This document shows, one piece after another, positions 16,301-24,600 of a stretch of 64,000 nucleotides of DNA (its first letter is position 1; each line of letters opens with the position of its first letter). Below the pieces are notes generated by a model. That model did not search any database. It saw nothing but the letters and a program-made list of their open reading frames with translations, and was not told where the DNA came from. The position numbers and the translations under genes were made by a program. Source of the stretch: Chryseobacterium salivictor (lineage in GTDB: Bacteria > Bacteroidota > Bacteroidia > Flavobacteriales > Weeksellaceae); the NCBI RefSeq assembly GCF_004359195.1, contig NZ_CP037954.1, forward strand, positions 2,914,001 to 2,978,000, given 5' to 3'.

Positions 16301-18171
16301 AAAAGTACTTTCGAATGATTTGATCTAAGCGAAACAATCAGTAACTCATCTTTCCATGACGGGAACAAAGTATCATCACTTAAAAGCTCGTGCATAAAAT
16401 ATACGGATGCCTCCGGTTCATATTCATAAAACTCTTCCATCCATAATCTGAATGCCCTTCTCATGGCTGGAGTATTTTCTATTGAAAGTAAAAAATCTTT
16501 TGAGTTCGGAATCTCTGATTTTTGATGTCTTATAAATCTGATCAGTGCCCAATCTTCCAATATATCGTGAGATGGACTATAAGCATTAGCATCGGACATA
16601 TCATCCAACTGTAGAATATTATCTTTAACAAGATCAGTGGTAACAGTGTCATCGCCCTCATATGTTGTAAAAAGAGACATTTCTCTAGATCTTTTAAGAC
16701 AAATCTCATAGAAAACAGTTCCGCGTCTTGTTTGATTATTTTCGACAATATGTTGCCACATCAATTTTTTAAATTTTAATTCGTCTAGTTGTCGTTCATT
16801 TAATAATTGCGGCATGATGCGGACTGCCTTATCCAAGTAATATGGAGTATGTAATAAGCTCTTAACTTTAGGGTTTTCCAATAAAGAACTAATTTCAGGT
16901 ATATTTTCACAAATAAGTTCCATTTCCTGATCATTAAACTCGTTCACTTGAAAATAAGAAGTAGTTTCAGGAAGCTCATAATAATAATTGATCCTGAATT
17001 TTTGCAAGAGGTAATCTCTAATGGTTAAGATTACAGTTATATTAGGGTTTTTCGATACCAGTTCAAGCAATTCATTAAATGCTCCTGAAATGTCGGATTC
17101 TACAATCTTTTCGAAACTCTCAATCCAAATCAGAAAATACTTATTTGATAGAGGACTTAATAATAATTGCTGAATACCCACTTTACATCTAGAATTTTCT
17201 AGAGCTTCGCTTAGTGTATCACAATAAAGATTCTCCGGTGTAAAAGTTAAAATTGTGTGATCTCCTGTTGCCTTTAAATGTGCAACAGTTGATTTCGTTA
17301 ATGCAGATTTTCCAACCCCAGGATTTCCATGAACCACTACAATATTATTATCTTTAATTAACTTCAATAAACCTTTATTGTCACGAGGAACGTTATAATC
17401 ACCAATTTTTTCACGTGTTCTTGCATTGACTGTTTTTTCATTCTTTTGTATTTCCTCAAAACTGGTAAGAACTTCCTGATTCGTTTCCGGATATATACTT
17501 TCAATTGGGCTGAATTTAGGCGGAATTATTTTGTTGTAAGCCAAAATTTTTGTTACTGTAAAAACACCACTATCTTCGTAAGTGTGAACAATTCCTGTGA
17601 AATAAATATTACCATATAAAAGTGAATAAGCGCCACTCCCAGATATACCTTCAACATTTTCAAGTGCCTGCTGATAATAAGTATCCATAGGATTTTCAGC
17701 CTGTAAAAGAAATCTACTAGTATTACTTTTATCATCTTCTATAAATTTCATTCGAAATGGGCGATCAGCTTCTTGATTATTAAAATTAGCAAATCCACGA
17801 ATATGATAATTAAGAATTGAATCCTCTGTGTCAATCACCTGGCAAAAAAATTGTTTACCGGTAAGGGGAATAATATCCTTTTTTAAAAGAATTAACAATG
17901 CAATATCTTCTTCATTTTCTGAAACCTTCACGATATCAGTTTCAGTCAAATTATAGGAATGAAATGTCGATGTCTCCTCATTAAAGATCTTTTCAAGTTT
18001 AATATCTGTAGTAGTAAATTCTTTATTGAAATCCTTTCCCTTCAGACAGTGTTTGGCAGTCATTACGTAGACATAGTCTAAATCGGGATCGGGGAAATAT
18101 ATAACAGCTGTTCCGACTTCACCATTACAGATAATTTTAATTGTTGCAAGTTGCGGTATATTTTGCTTCAT
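13303..18171 (-). CDS. trypsin-like protease fused to STAND/NACHT-like NTPase with long helical-repeat region
   Basis: A 1622-aa protein. Residues 1-215 are a trypsin-like domain with His41 (MTAKHC), Asp89 (EEDIALLI) and Ser177 (EGISGSGAY). A STAND-type P-loop NTPase follows: Walker A HGNPGVGKSA at about 280, Walker B-like FLIWIESFEK at about 345, and a sensor-like VILTIRDY at about 380. The remaining 1100 residues are helical, fit for sensing a ligand. STAND proteins oligomerise on binding a trigger and switch on an attached effector, here the N-terminal protease. The start lies 1 bp from the stop of the MBL gene, forming a pair like AVAST type 1, but with protease and STAND fused. Full length with no frame breaks. 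Confidence 0.85.
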   Translation of the reverse strand: MKQNIPQLATIKIICNGEVGTAVIYFPDPDLDYVYVMTAKHCLKGKDFNKEFTTTDIKLEKIFNEETSTFHSYNLTETDIVKVSENEEDIALLILLKKDIIPLTGKQFFCQVIDTEDSILNYHIRGFANFNNQEADRPFRMKFIEDDKSNTSRFLLQAENPMDTYYQQALENVEGISGSGAYSLLYGNIYFTGIVHTYEDSGVFTVTKILAYNKIIPPKFSPIESIYPETNQEVLTSFEEIQKNEKTVNARTREKIGDYNVPRDNKGLLKLIKDNNIVVVHGNPGVGKSALTKSTVAHLKATGDHTILTFTPENLYCDTLSEALENSRCKVGIQQLLLSPLSNKYFLIWIESFEKIVESDISGAFNELLELVSKNPNITVILTIRDYLLQKFRINYYYELPETTSYFQVNEFNDQEMELICENIPEISSLLENPKVKSLLHTPYYLDKAVRIMPQLLNERQLDELKFKKLMWQHIVENNQTRRGTVFYEICLKRSREMSLFTTYEGDDTVTTDLVKDNILQLDDMSDANAYSPSHDILEDWALIRFIRHQKSEIPNSKDFLLSIENTPAMRRAFRLWMEEFYEYEPEASVYFMHELLSDDTLFPSWKDELLIVSLRSNHSKVLLDSLKVQLLEDGAKLLDRIIYLLQTGCKKIDPKKRNFSDLLPVGSGWDYIIDFIKTNINEIKLQNFELKHLSLIESWSKQLPEFNQGILPAGAKSAAFLLEDFIFRLQARSVQRRLGRRSSEYLKKYIEILFKLTEADKELIASIIQACMSPETGNERWTDPAFLREIRAYITGGVISDQICRFFPEEVIQIATEDWAKKEEKYTPGSINSMLIREPKVNDFGLNKDLEYDYGLPSGYQTFFYWMFLYHGEKALDFLIYFLNTAFEKNYEILLSLNKREVECINIVFEDGSSVRYYGNYEYWSMYRGFSIYDKVLISSLMALEKTLLEIGDRKDFTIARTFLGRLIRESNNVAVLGVVSSILQAFPNLVDETSVSMLGVQLFFKWDSTRSTSDMIRNHVYNDNEFERKERIASNGRIHRNKYYIGLVGFVADYMFYQRDFNELLYKQVDKMWENVKEDDWLFKKFLFDMDARKYEFKHFDQNGNYVQIVPGYDDTIRNLVESGTNYTIPTANTTWARNAFDYKEVADYNYETWKKGYEFILKLDGEREIMVAPGVMASIALRDFTDQLQTEEIVWCCETIINLEEKKLSKIDPYPINFDLLDNIPPLKGLCYIFKVDIVPYLKLKVKELIFGLLLKGLDERERIALQHAVVNDLALVEPAFVLSCWYGLAEAIKILKAQDKESERKRMLYHQGKLSASDLRKSEEDNWSEVLIASVINGSISAPDEIIVSLDVNTQWYLDDMLRIISWNTALPVHHKFIQDVLTLHVNFLNNPKSSMLDFYESRHAFTFFYPRYLLNQPTEVSLPLLKEILDSSIETPEKSIPDDYLKFIYKLVEEFIRAAIGRIQLENFWIFWEFLEDWMISNNNARFLPVFLFDIDWVESSDKWSVLDGRSLYFKDFITTLGFNRINSSIKFLSGIAFHNFMPDSISWIVPMLQSQNAEQVENNILEKFVEKAFYRYGGKIKRDKNILADFLFILDFLVKRSSPKAYMLREELLQYK

Positions 18172-18172
18172 A

Positions 18173-19240
18173 TTATTCAGTTATAGGTAAATAAGCAAGA
18201 ATTTCACTTTCTAATCCCAGCTGCGAATAGCTGCAATTAAAATTATAATTTTCCAATGCATCGTTATCAACATCAAACATTTCCCTCAGTTCTTGGGTAT
18301 CACAAGCAAAATGAATATTTATGATTTCGGAATCTCTTTTATCATTAGTAATTACCCGAACAATTGCCTCCTTATCCGGATGCCGGTTATGAATACCATT
18401 GCCTGTTATAACATAAGAATTAGTTTGAACAATTTCTAATAATTCAGGACTTGTATTTGCTTTACTGCCATGATGCGACAACTGCATAAACTGAGCTTTT
18501 ACAGGATTATCTTTTGAGAAACCTAGAGTCTTAAGGCTGTCAACGATATCTGAAGGATGGCTGTCAGCAAGCAACAGTACGTTTACTTCACCGAATTGAG
18601 CAAGAACAGCAATGGAACTGCCATTAATAGGATTTGTATCAGTATTAAATTTAATACCTCTTAGTTCATCTATGCTCTTTTTGTGATCAGACTGAATTTC
18701 AGTTCTGCCAACTTTTCCATTACTTTCTTCTTTTTTCCATAGTTCAGTCGCAACAGCTTCCTTCTCTGGTGTAGGTGAGAGAATAGTTATTTTTAAACCA
18801 TAACATTCAAGAGGATTGGTTATCGTATTTATTGGCACTGTGGTAAGAAGATTATGCTTAGCCAGAAAATCTCTAAGGATAATACCATCTCCGACCGAAA
18901 TTTTGCCATTAGATTCTTTTATTATTTCAGGTGAATGATTGAATAAAAAATTCTTCACGACATTTTGTTTATTGTCAATTCTTTTATCGGCGACAAAACC
19001 TTTTACAGCACCTATATGATCACGATCTATATGGCTAATTATCCAATTTTCAATCTGTTCACCTAAAGTTAGAATTTCTTTAATTAATGGGGCAAAGGAA
19101 TTTTTATATTCTCTACCATATCCACCATCAATAAGTATATTATGCCAATTGGAATCATTTCCTAAAAAACGAATAAAAATTGCATCTCCACCGCCTATGT
19201 CAAAAAAATGAAAACTAATTTGATGTGTTTTTTGAGTCAT
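18173..19240 (-). CDS. metallo-beta-lactamase fold hydrolase (ComEC/Rec2-like), first copy
   Basis: A 355-aa MBL-fold protein with His70-x-Asp72-x-Asp74-His75 (ISHIDRDHIGA), a further metal-ligand region LLLADSHPSD and LSHHGSKANTS. It is cytoplasmic, with no signal or membrane segment. It is the first gene of the island and is tightly coupled (1-bp gap) to the protease-NTPase fusion. MBL proteins paired with protease and STAND genes are known from AVAST type 1 antiviral systems; the target of the MBL enzyme is not known to me. The left end of IS copy 2 is only 89 bp upstream, so the native promoter is either in that gap or was replaced by one in the IS. Confidence 0.83.
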   Translation of the reverse strand: MTQKTHQISFHFFDIGGGDAIFIRFLGNDSNWHNILIDGGYGREYKNSFAPLIKEILTLGEQIENWIISHIDRDHIGAVKGFVADKRIDNKQNVVKNFLFNHSPEIIKESNGKISVGDGIILRDFLAKHNLLTTVPINTITNPLECYGLKITILSPTPEKEAVATELWKKEESNGKVGRTEIQSDHKKSIDELRGIKFNTDTNPINGSSIAVLAQFGEVNVLLLADSHPSDIVDSLKTLGFSKDNPVKAQFMQLSHHGSKANTSPELLEIVQTNSYVITGNGIHNRHPDKEAIVRVITNDKRDSEIINIHFACDTQELREMFDVDNDALENYNFNCSYSQLGLESEILAYLPITE

Positions 19241-19387
19241 AAAATAATGATTATTTATATTTCTTTCTTTTTCCTAAAAGTTATTTAAATTAGGAAGGAA
19301 TTTATGCATTACTTAAATAAAAATCCATTTGTAATCTTCCCCAAAAATAGGATCATTTAAAAATATAGTTTTTAAATTTGAAAGACT

Positions 19388-19654
19388 ATGAAAAACAGTA
19401 AATTTTCAGAAGTTCAGATCATCAAGATATTATCTGAACAAAATCAGGGAAAAACGGTAAATGAGATTTGCCGGGAGCATGGAATTAGCCAGCCAACCTT
19501 TTACAAGTGGAAGAGCAAATATGGTGGATTGGATGTTCAGCAACTTTCAAAAATGAAAGAGATGGAAAAGCAACTTTCGCAATATAAAAAGATCGTAGCT
19601 GAGCAAACTTTGGAGATTGTCGTCTTAAAAGATGTGATCGAAAAAAAGCTCTAA
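19388..19654 (+). CDS. IS3-family transposase OrfA (HTH_Tnp_1), copy 2
   Basis: 88 residues, identical to the OrfA at 1459-1725. It has an HTH at about residues 20-45 and a leucine-rich coiled coil at the C-terminus. It ends GAA AAA AAG CTC TAA, giving the slippery site discussed separately. Confidence 0.93.
   Translation: MKNSKFSEVQIIKILSEQNQGKTVNEICREHGISQPTFYKWKSKYGGLDVQQLSKMKEMEKQLSQYKKIVAEQTLEIVVLKDVIEKKL
19642..19648 (+). promoter_or_regulatory. programmed -1 frameshift site (A AAA AAG) in IS copy 2
   Basis: In the OrfA frame the bases read A AAA AAG two codons before the stop. A -1 shift here continues KKALTPCEKRELVDYSKE straight into OrfB without a stop, producing the OrfAB transposase typical of IS3-family elements. 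Confidence 0.85.
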
Positions 19655-19674
19655 CGCCTTGTGAGAAGCGTGAG

Positions 19675-20574
19675 TTGGTGGATTATTCGAAAGAAATCCA
19701 TAACATGAGTTTGCGCAAGGCGTGCAAAGTGTTCAGTTTAAGAAGTTCAGTTTATTATTATCGTCAGGTATTTAAAAGTTCAGATGATGAAATCCGTGCA
19801 GAACTTATTTTACTTGCAGATTCTAATCAAACGTGGGGCTTTTGGATGATGCACAATCGGTTGAAAAACTTAGGCTTTGGATGGAATCACAAAAGGGTTT
19901 ATCGGATTTATAAGTCGATGAGATTAAATTTGCGAAGTAAAAGGAAAAAGCGGCTTCCAGCACGGATAAAACAACCACTGGTTCGCCCCATCTATCCGAA
20001 CGTTACTTGGAGCATGGATTTTATGCACGACAGTTTGGAAAATGGCAAAAGCGTGAGAACCCTTAATATCATTGACGATTTTAACAGAGAGATTTTAAAC
20101 ATCACTATTGACAGCAGCTTGCCCTCTGCAAAAGTAATCTCGCAATTGGAACAATTAATTGAATGGCGGGGAAAACCTGAAAAAATAAGAGTGGACAACG
20201 GACCGGAATTTATTGCAGAAAAAATGAAAGATTATTGCAACAAAGAGAATATCGAACTAGCCTTCATTCAACCAGGGAAACCTACACAAAACTCATTGAT
20301 TGAGAGATTTAACAGAACATTCCGGACAGAGTTTTTAAGTGTTTACCTCTTTGAGAACATCAAACAAATGAGAAATTATGCAGAAATATGGATGTGGATG
20401 TACAATAATGAGAGACCGCATAGTGCGTTACAATACCTTACACCACGGGATTTTTTATTGAAATATGGAAAACTCAATCAAAATAGCGCAAATGAGTTTC
20501 CCACATTCCAACAAAATTTCAACAACGACAACAATAAAATATTAACAAAAAACTCTACTTTTGAGTGTGCCTAA
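19675..20574 (+). CDS. IS3-family transposase OrfB (DDE integrase core), copy 2
   Basis: 299 residues from a GTG start, with the DDE residues in VTWSMDFMHD, VDNGPEFI and NSLIERFNRTF. It has FIQPGKPTQ where copy 1 has FIQLGKPTQ; since Pro is also absent from the decayed third copy (FIQAGKPTQ), that position seems tolerant. No stops or shifts. Confidence 0.93.
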   Translation: MVDYSKEIHNMSLRKACKVFSLRSSVYYYRQVFKSSDDEIRAELILLADSNQTWGFWMMHNRLKNLGFGWNHKRVYRIYKSMRLNLRSKRKKRLPARIKQPLVRPIYPNVTWSMDFMHDSLENGKSVRTLNIIDDFNREILNITIDSSLPSAKVISQLEQLIEWRGKPEKIRVDNGPEFIAEKMKDYCNKENIELAFIQPGKPTQNSLIERFNRTFRTEFLSVYLFENIKQMRNYAEIWMWMYNNERPHSALQYLTPRDFLLKYGKLNQNSANEFPTFQQNFNNDNNKILTKNSTFECA

Positions 20575-20594
20575 ACAAGGGAAGATTACACATT

Positions 20595-20608
20595 AAAGGA
20601 AGATTACA
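20595..20608. mobile_element. solo IS end (relict inverted repeat) directly beside IS copy 2
   Basis: AAAGGAAGATTACA matches the right end of the IS (AAGGGAAGATTACA, 20577-20590) at 13 of 14 positions and follows the CATT duplication at once. It sits exactly where the Rhs tip fragment breaks off. It is probably the leftover outer end of an earlier copy whose body was deleted. Confidence 0.5.
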
Positions 20609-20845
20609 GTGGCAATAGCTACTGCAGCACCAATTATTATTGTTGCTACAATACCAAAATTTCCGCTTGGATCGGTAAAAGTAAGGGATTATTAAATACG
20701 TACGAATATCAGTCATAACTCTACGTATTAAAAGGATCTTGAAAGTAATTATCAGGACTCAAAAATTTTCTTAGAATAGGATCATAAAGACGGGCATTCA
20801 TATTAATCAGTCCCACTTTCCAAAGATGTTCGTTTCCTCCAACTC
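20609..20845 (-). pseudogene. degenerate Rhs core/tip fragment (orphan tip)
   Basis: The minus strand reads GNEHLWKVGLINMNARLYD, then PILRKFLSPDNYFQDPFNT, followed by two in-frame stops and a frameshift. The remaining sequence still resembles the post-core region of the intact Rhs protein (NNPLL..., then an IIIGAA-like hydrophobic stretch). The matching part of the intact gene is about 22690-22900. It lies downstream of that gene on the same strand, the usual place for a displaced Rhs tip, and is cut off by IS sequence at 20608. Confidence 0.8.
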
Positions 20846-20850
20846 AACTT

Positions 20851-20883
20851 AAAACCCTGTAAATTATAGATTTACAGGGTTTT
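20851..20883. terminator. strong hairpin terminator downstream of the Rhs immunity candidate
   Basis: Perfect 14-bp stem (20851-20864 with 20870-20883), 5-base loop, flanked by A and T runs on both sides, so it can act in both directions. It would end the minus-strand Rhs/immunity transcript 230 bp after the last gene. Confidence 0.75.
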
Positions 20884-21114
20884 GTATCTTACGATGCTAA
20901 TTTATGTGCTATTAAGATGTTTTTAAAACAAATGTGTTTTTTTTGAAATACGAGAAAGTTTACGCTCAAAATCATAATTTTAACTTTACTATTTTTCAAA
21001 TTGCTTTCAAAAAAGTTTACTCTAAAAATATTTTTTAAATAGCATCGTTATATCTTATTAACTAAACGCATCTGGGTATATCGCAGTATCCTCCATCTTT
21101 TTAAACAATTTTGT

Positions 21115-21696
21115 TTAAGCAGTCAATAACATTTCTATTTTATAAAATTCCCAGTTATCTCCATTCTTTTTAAAAAAGTAAATTTCAGTTTTCCCACCAT
21201 ATCTTCCTTCTTTAAAATTATTCTCTTGCACGATAATAAACGCCTTACCCTTTTTATTATCAATAAAAAAATTAGAAAAAATCACTTCTACATATTCTTT
21301 TTCTTTGATATTTCCTTCACTGTCCTCTATTTTTATATTATTCCTACTATAGAATTCATCTAGGTCAAAAGATGTATAATTAGTTTTTTCATTAATATCA
21401 AATCCCTCTTTGTTTATAAAATTAAATAAATCTTTCTTGCAATTTTCCACCAAATTTAAACCTTTCATTTCTTCTATCGATTCACAATGTTCTACGATAA
21501 AATCTTTGCCACCCACCTTTCTCCTTATAAATATTTTTTCATTTTTCAGAGAAACATTATATAGATTAGAAATAAACAAATTAGCATTATCATTAATTAT
21601 ATTTTTTCCAATCTTCTGTTGGTCATGTAAATTATTACATCCTATAGATAGACATAATAAAACACATATTTTTAAAATTTTAATATTTCCAGCCAT
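21115..21696 (-). CDS. lipoprotein, candidate immunity protein for the Rhs toxin
   Basis: The ATG at 21696 gives 193 residues starting MAGNIKILKICVLLCLSIGC, a signal peptide ending in a lipobox with Cys20; the longer frame from 21732 only adds residues before this signal. The mature part is charged and beta/alpha-like, without a recognised domain; it ends FYKIEMLLTA. The start overlaps the 3' end of the Rhs gene by 17 bases, the standard arrangement of polymorphic toxin and immunity genes. A periplasm-facing lipoprotein would protect against a toxin acting in the periplasm. Function is inferred from position only. Confidence 0.6.
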   Translation of the reverse strand: MAGNIKILKICVLLCLSIGCNNLHDQQKIGKNIINDNANLFISNLYNVSLKNEKIFIRRKVGGKDFIVEHCESIEEMKGLNLVENCKKDLFNFINKEGFDINEKTNYTSFDLDEFYSRNNIKIEDSEGNIKEKEYVEVIFSNFFIDNKKGKAFIIVQENNFKEGRYGGKTEIYFFKKNGDNWEFYKIEMLLTA

Positions 21697-24600
21697 ATTT
21701 ATATGATAAATTAATTGTCTCCTTATTTTCACCTAATAGCATTCCAAAAGTTCTTTTTTCCCAATATTCTCCATAGTCTTCACCATTTGGACGTTTATAT
21801 GTAATATTATTTGATGACCTTCCCCAATGAACAAATTCATGCAGAACAATTACTGCTAATAAAAATGAAGTACCCTGTATATATTTTTGAGTTTGTAGAG
21901 TTTCAAACCTTTCCACTAAGTCAAGGTTAATCCAAGTTTTACTAAGGTGACCTGTCAATCCATATTCTTTCATTCTTGCTAGGGCAATAACTTGTCCTTC
22001 TGGACTCTTAATATCTAAAAGTTCTAATACTCGCGTTTCAGTAAGCCCCGTATCTTCTGCTATGGTAGTTAAAACTGTGCAATTTGCTTTTAATAATTCA
22101 GGTAGCATTTCTAAAACTTTATATAACTTTGGATGATTTTGTTTAAAACCTTGAATATTCGCTTGACGACTTTCCTTTTGTATAAATTCTGTGGCTAAAT
22201 GTGCTACGTGATTCAAGCCACTTGTAATTAAACCCTGTCTAAACCCATCAATAAATTTACCCCCTGCAATTGTTGAAGAAATACCCCCACTAAATCCTCC
22301 TGCTGCAATCATAGTTGCTTTCATATAGTTTTGCCCAAATCCATTATAAACATTTTTGCCTGAAATTTTAGATTCTGAAAACTTAATTCCTAAAGCACTC
22401 ACTCCGCTAGAAATTAAAGAAGAAACTAAACCACTAAGCATGGCGGCGCCACCATTTCCACCATCTAAAGAAGCCATTATACCGCTGGAGAAAGAGTGCA
22501 TCCCTGCTTCAAAAAGAGCCTTCCCGAAAGTTAAAAGTTCACCAAAAGAAGAAGTTGCCATACTCCCTATTCCAAAACTTATAGCCCCACTAATCGCTCC
22601 CATAAATCCGGCTTTACCTATACCATACCAAAATGGAATGCCCGAGATCATATTAGCTATTCCTTTTGCGAAAATTCCAACTGCTGCGCCAATTATTATT
22701 GCCAATCCTATGGAAATGGGTTCGTTTCCATCTATATCGATATAAAGTAGGGGATTATTCATTCCGTATCCATACCGGTCATAGGATTGGGTGTTGAACG
22801 GATCTGGAACTAAATTATCTGCGCTTAGAAATTTCCTAAGAATGGGGTCATAAAGGCGGGCATTCATATTAATCAGCCCAGCTTTCCAAAGATGTTCATG
22901 TCCTGTGTAACCTCGGTCTATGAAAAAATTATTGTTGGCTAATTGTTGCACATCTGTAATTAATGTTCCTGCTGCATTTACCAATCCTTTCAGATTCCCC
23001 CAAGCATCAAAGAACCGCTTTTCTACCACAACACCATCTGTGGCTTTGGTAATGGCAAGAATACTGCCTAAATTATCACGATGTAGAAAATAATTTTCTT
23101 TTTCGGAAAGAGTAGTTCCGTTTAAAACTTCTTTTTTAATATAATTGGCTGAGTAGGGATCACCTGTAATGTAGGTGACTATTTCCGTTTTGTTACCTGT
23201 TTTGGTAATCTCTACAGCAAAATCTGAAGAATAGTACCGCATTTTACCCGTAATCGAGGAAGTCATTGCTGATCTTGTCTTCAGGATGCTGTATTCAAAA
23301 GATAAATCTTCTTTTCCTGCAAGGGTAATTTGCAACGGACTTTTAAAGGCGTTATAAGATGCGGAAGCAAATCCTCTTTGTGCATCTACATTTTGACCAT
23401 TAGCGTTAAAGGCAATATTTTGTAGTTTATAATCGGAACTATTATAATTATATTTTCCTAATTCAGAATTAGAGGTAATTCTACCTCTTTTATCGTAGGT
23501 GTATTCGTTTGTAAGAACACTATTTACGGTTTCAGTAAGCAAACGATTAAGGGTGTCGTAGGTGAAGTCTTCTTTTTTGTTGAAGGTATTATTTCTACGC
23601 CAATTGAGTACGCCTTTGTTTACATTATAATTATAATCAATATCTAAGGCAACCGTTCCATTGGTGGTATTTTGATGCTTGATATTGAACAAGGTAAAAT
23701 CACTCGGATTGTATTGATTGCTTATCGAATACCCATTACCATATTCCATTTGCATGGTTTGTCCCTGCGCATTAACGTCAGATACATGCCAAACCATTCT
23801 TCCAGCATCTACATCATTTTGCTGGATGAGAATTCCATTGGTATCATAAATATTTTTAATATTTGAAATACTGGTGTAAGAAGGATTAAGTAGTTTAGTA
23901 GAAATAGAAACTACATCTGCCTTTCCGAAAGTATCAAAGGTGGTAGAAGATTCATAAGTAAATTCTGGTGTGACTTCTTTTTTACCTTTTATGCGGTAAT
24001 AATTATCGTATATTGTGGTATAGGTAAATGTTTCCCCATTGCTGGTCCCTGTAATTGTTTCCGGAAGTTTTGTGATAGGATTGTAAGTGAAAGTTTTATA
24101 AATATTAGTATTTTCAGCTGCAGTAATTCCTGTGGTCGTTTCTGTTTCGGGTCTCCCTAAAGAATCATAAGTATATACTGTAGTTCCTTTGGGGTTAATC
24201 TCTATTGTAATTCTACCTATTGCATCATACTCATAGTCGAAAGTTCCTGCAGATGGATCTACAATTTTCTTTTTATTTCCCCACCCATCAATTTCAAAGG
24301 TCGTTTTTATGCCTTCATAATTAGTTTCTTTTAAAGCTCCATTTGGGTAATAACTGTAATTGATCACGCCACCATGATCTTGGTGTCTGATGGTGTTTCC
24401 CATCGCATCAAGCGTTTTAGAAGTTTTTTTGAAACCATCATCTACGGTAACTTTCATGCCTTCATAACAAGTGGTAATTACTTTGTTTGTGAAAGAGGTG
24501 TTTTTTATCGGACGGTTAAGTTCATCATATTCTACGGAGTTCCATTTTGGAGTTTCGCCCTCGAAATGAGTTTCACTGGCTTTAATTTTTTTACCAAAAA

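Larger units (their letters stand above)
19330..20590 (+). mobile_element. IS3-family insertion sequence, copy 2 (complete, 1261 bp, CATT target duplication)
   Basis: Inverted ends TGTAATCTTCCCC (19330) and AAGGGAAGATTACA (20577-20590). It is flanked by CATT on both sides (19326-19329 and 20591-20594), a genuine 4-bp target-site duplication. Both transposase frames are intact and match copy 1 almost perfectly. The orientation is opposite to copy 1, so recombination between them could invert the 17.5 kb in between. Confidence 0.95.

Noticed and set aside
523..20590. A classical composite transposon formed by the two IS copies
   Set aside because: The copies are inverted, but only copy 2 has a target duplication of its own and the outer flanks of the pair show no shared duplication. 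Copy 1 joins unrelated truncated genes, pointing to recombination instead.
20935..21045. Two similar stretches around AAAGTTTAC as a regulatory repeat
   Set aside because: Short and imperfect in an AT-rich context; could be chance.
22356..22745. Pro/Ala-rich plus-strand frame inside the Rhs gene
   Set aside because: It is the antisense shadow of the Gly/Ala-rich hydrophobic part of the Rhs tip.
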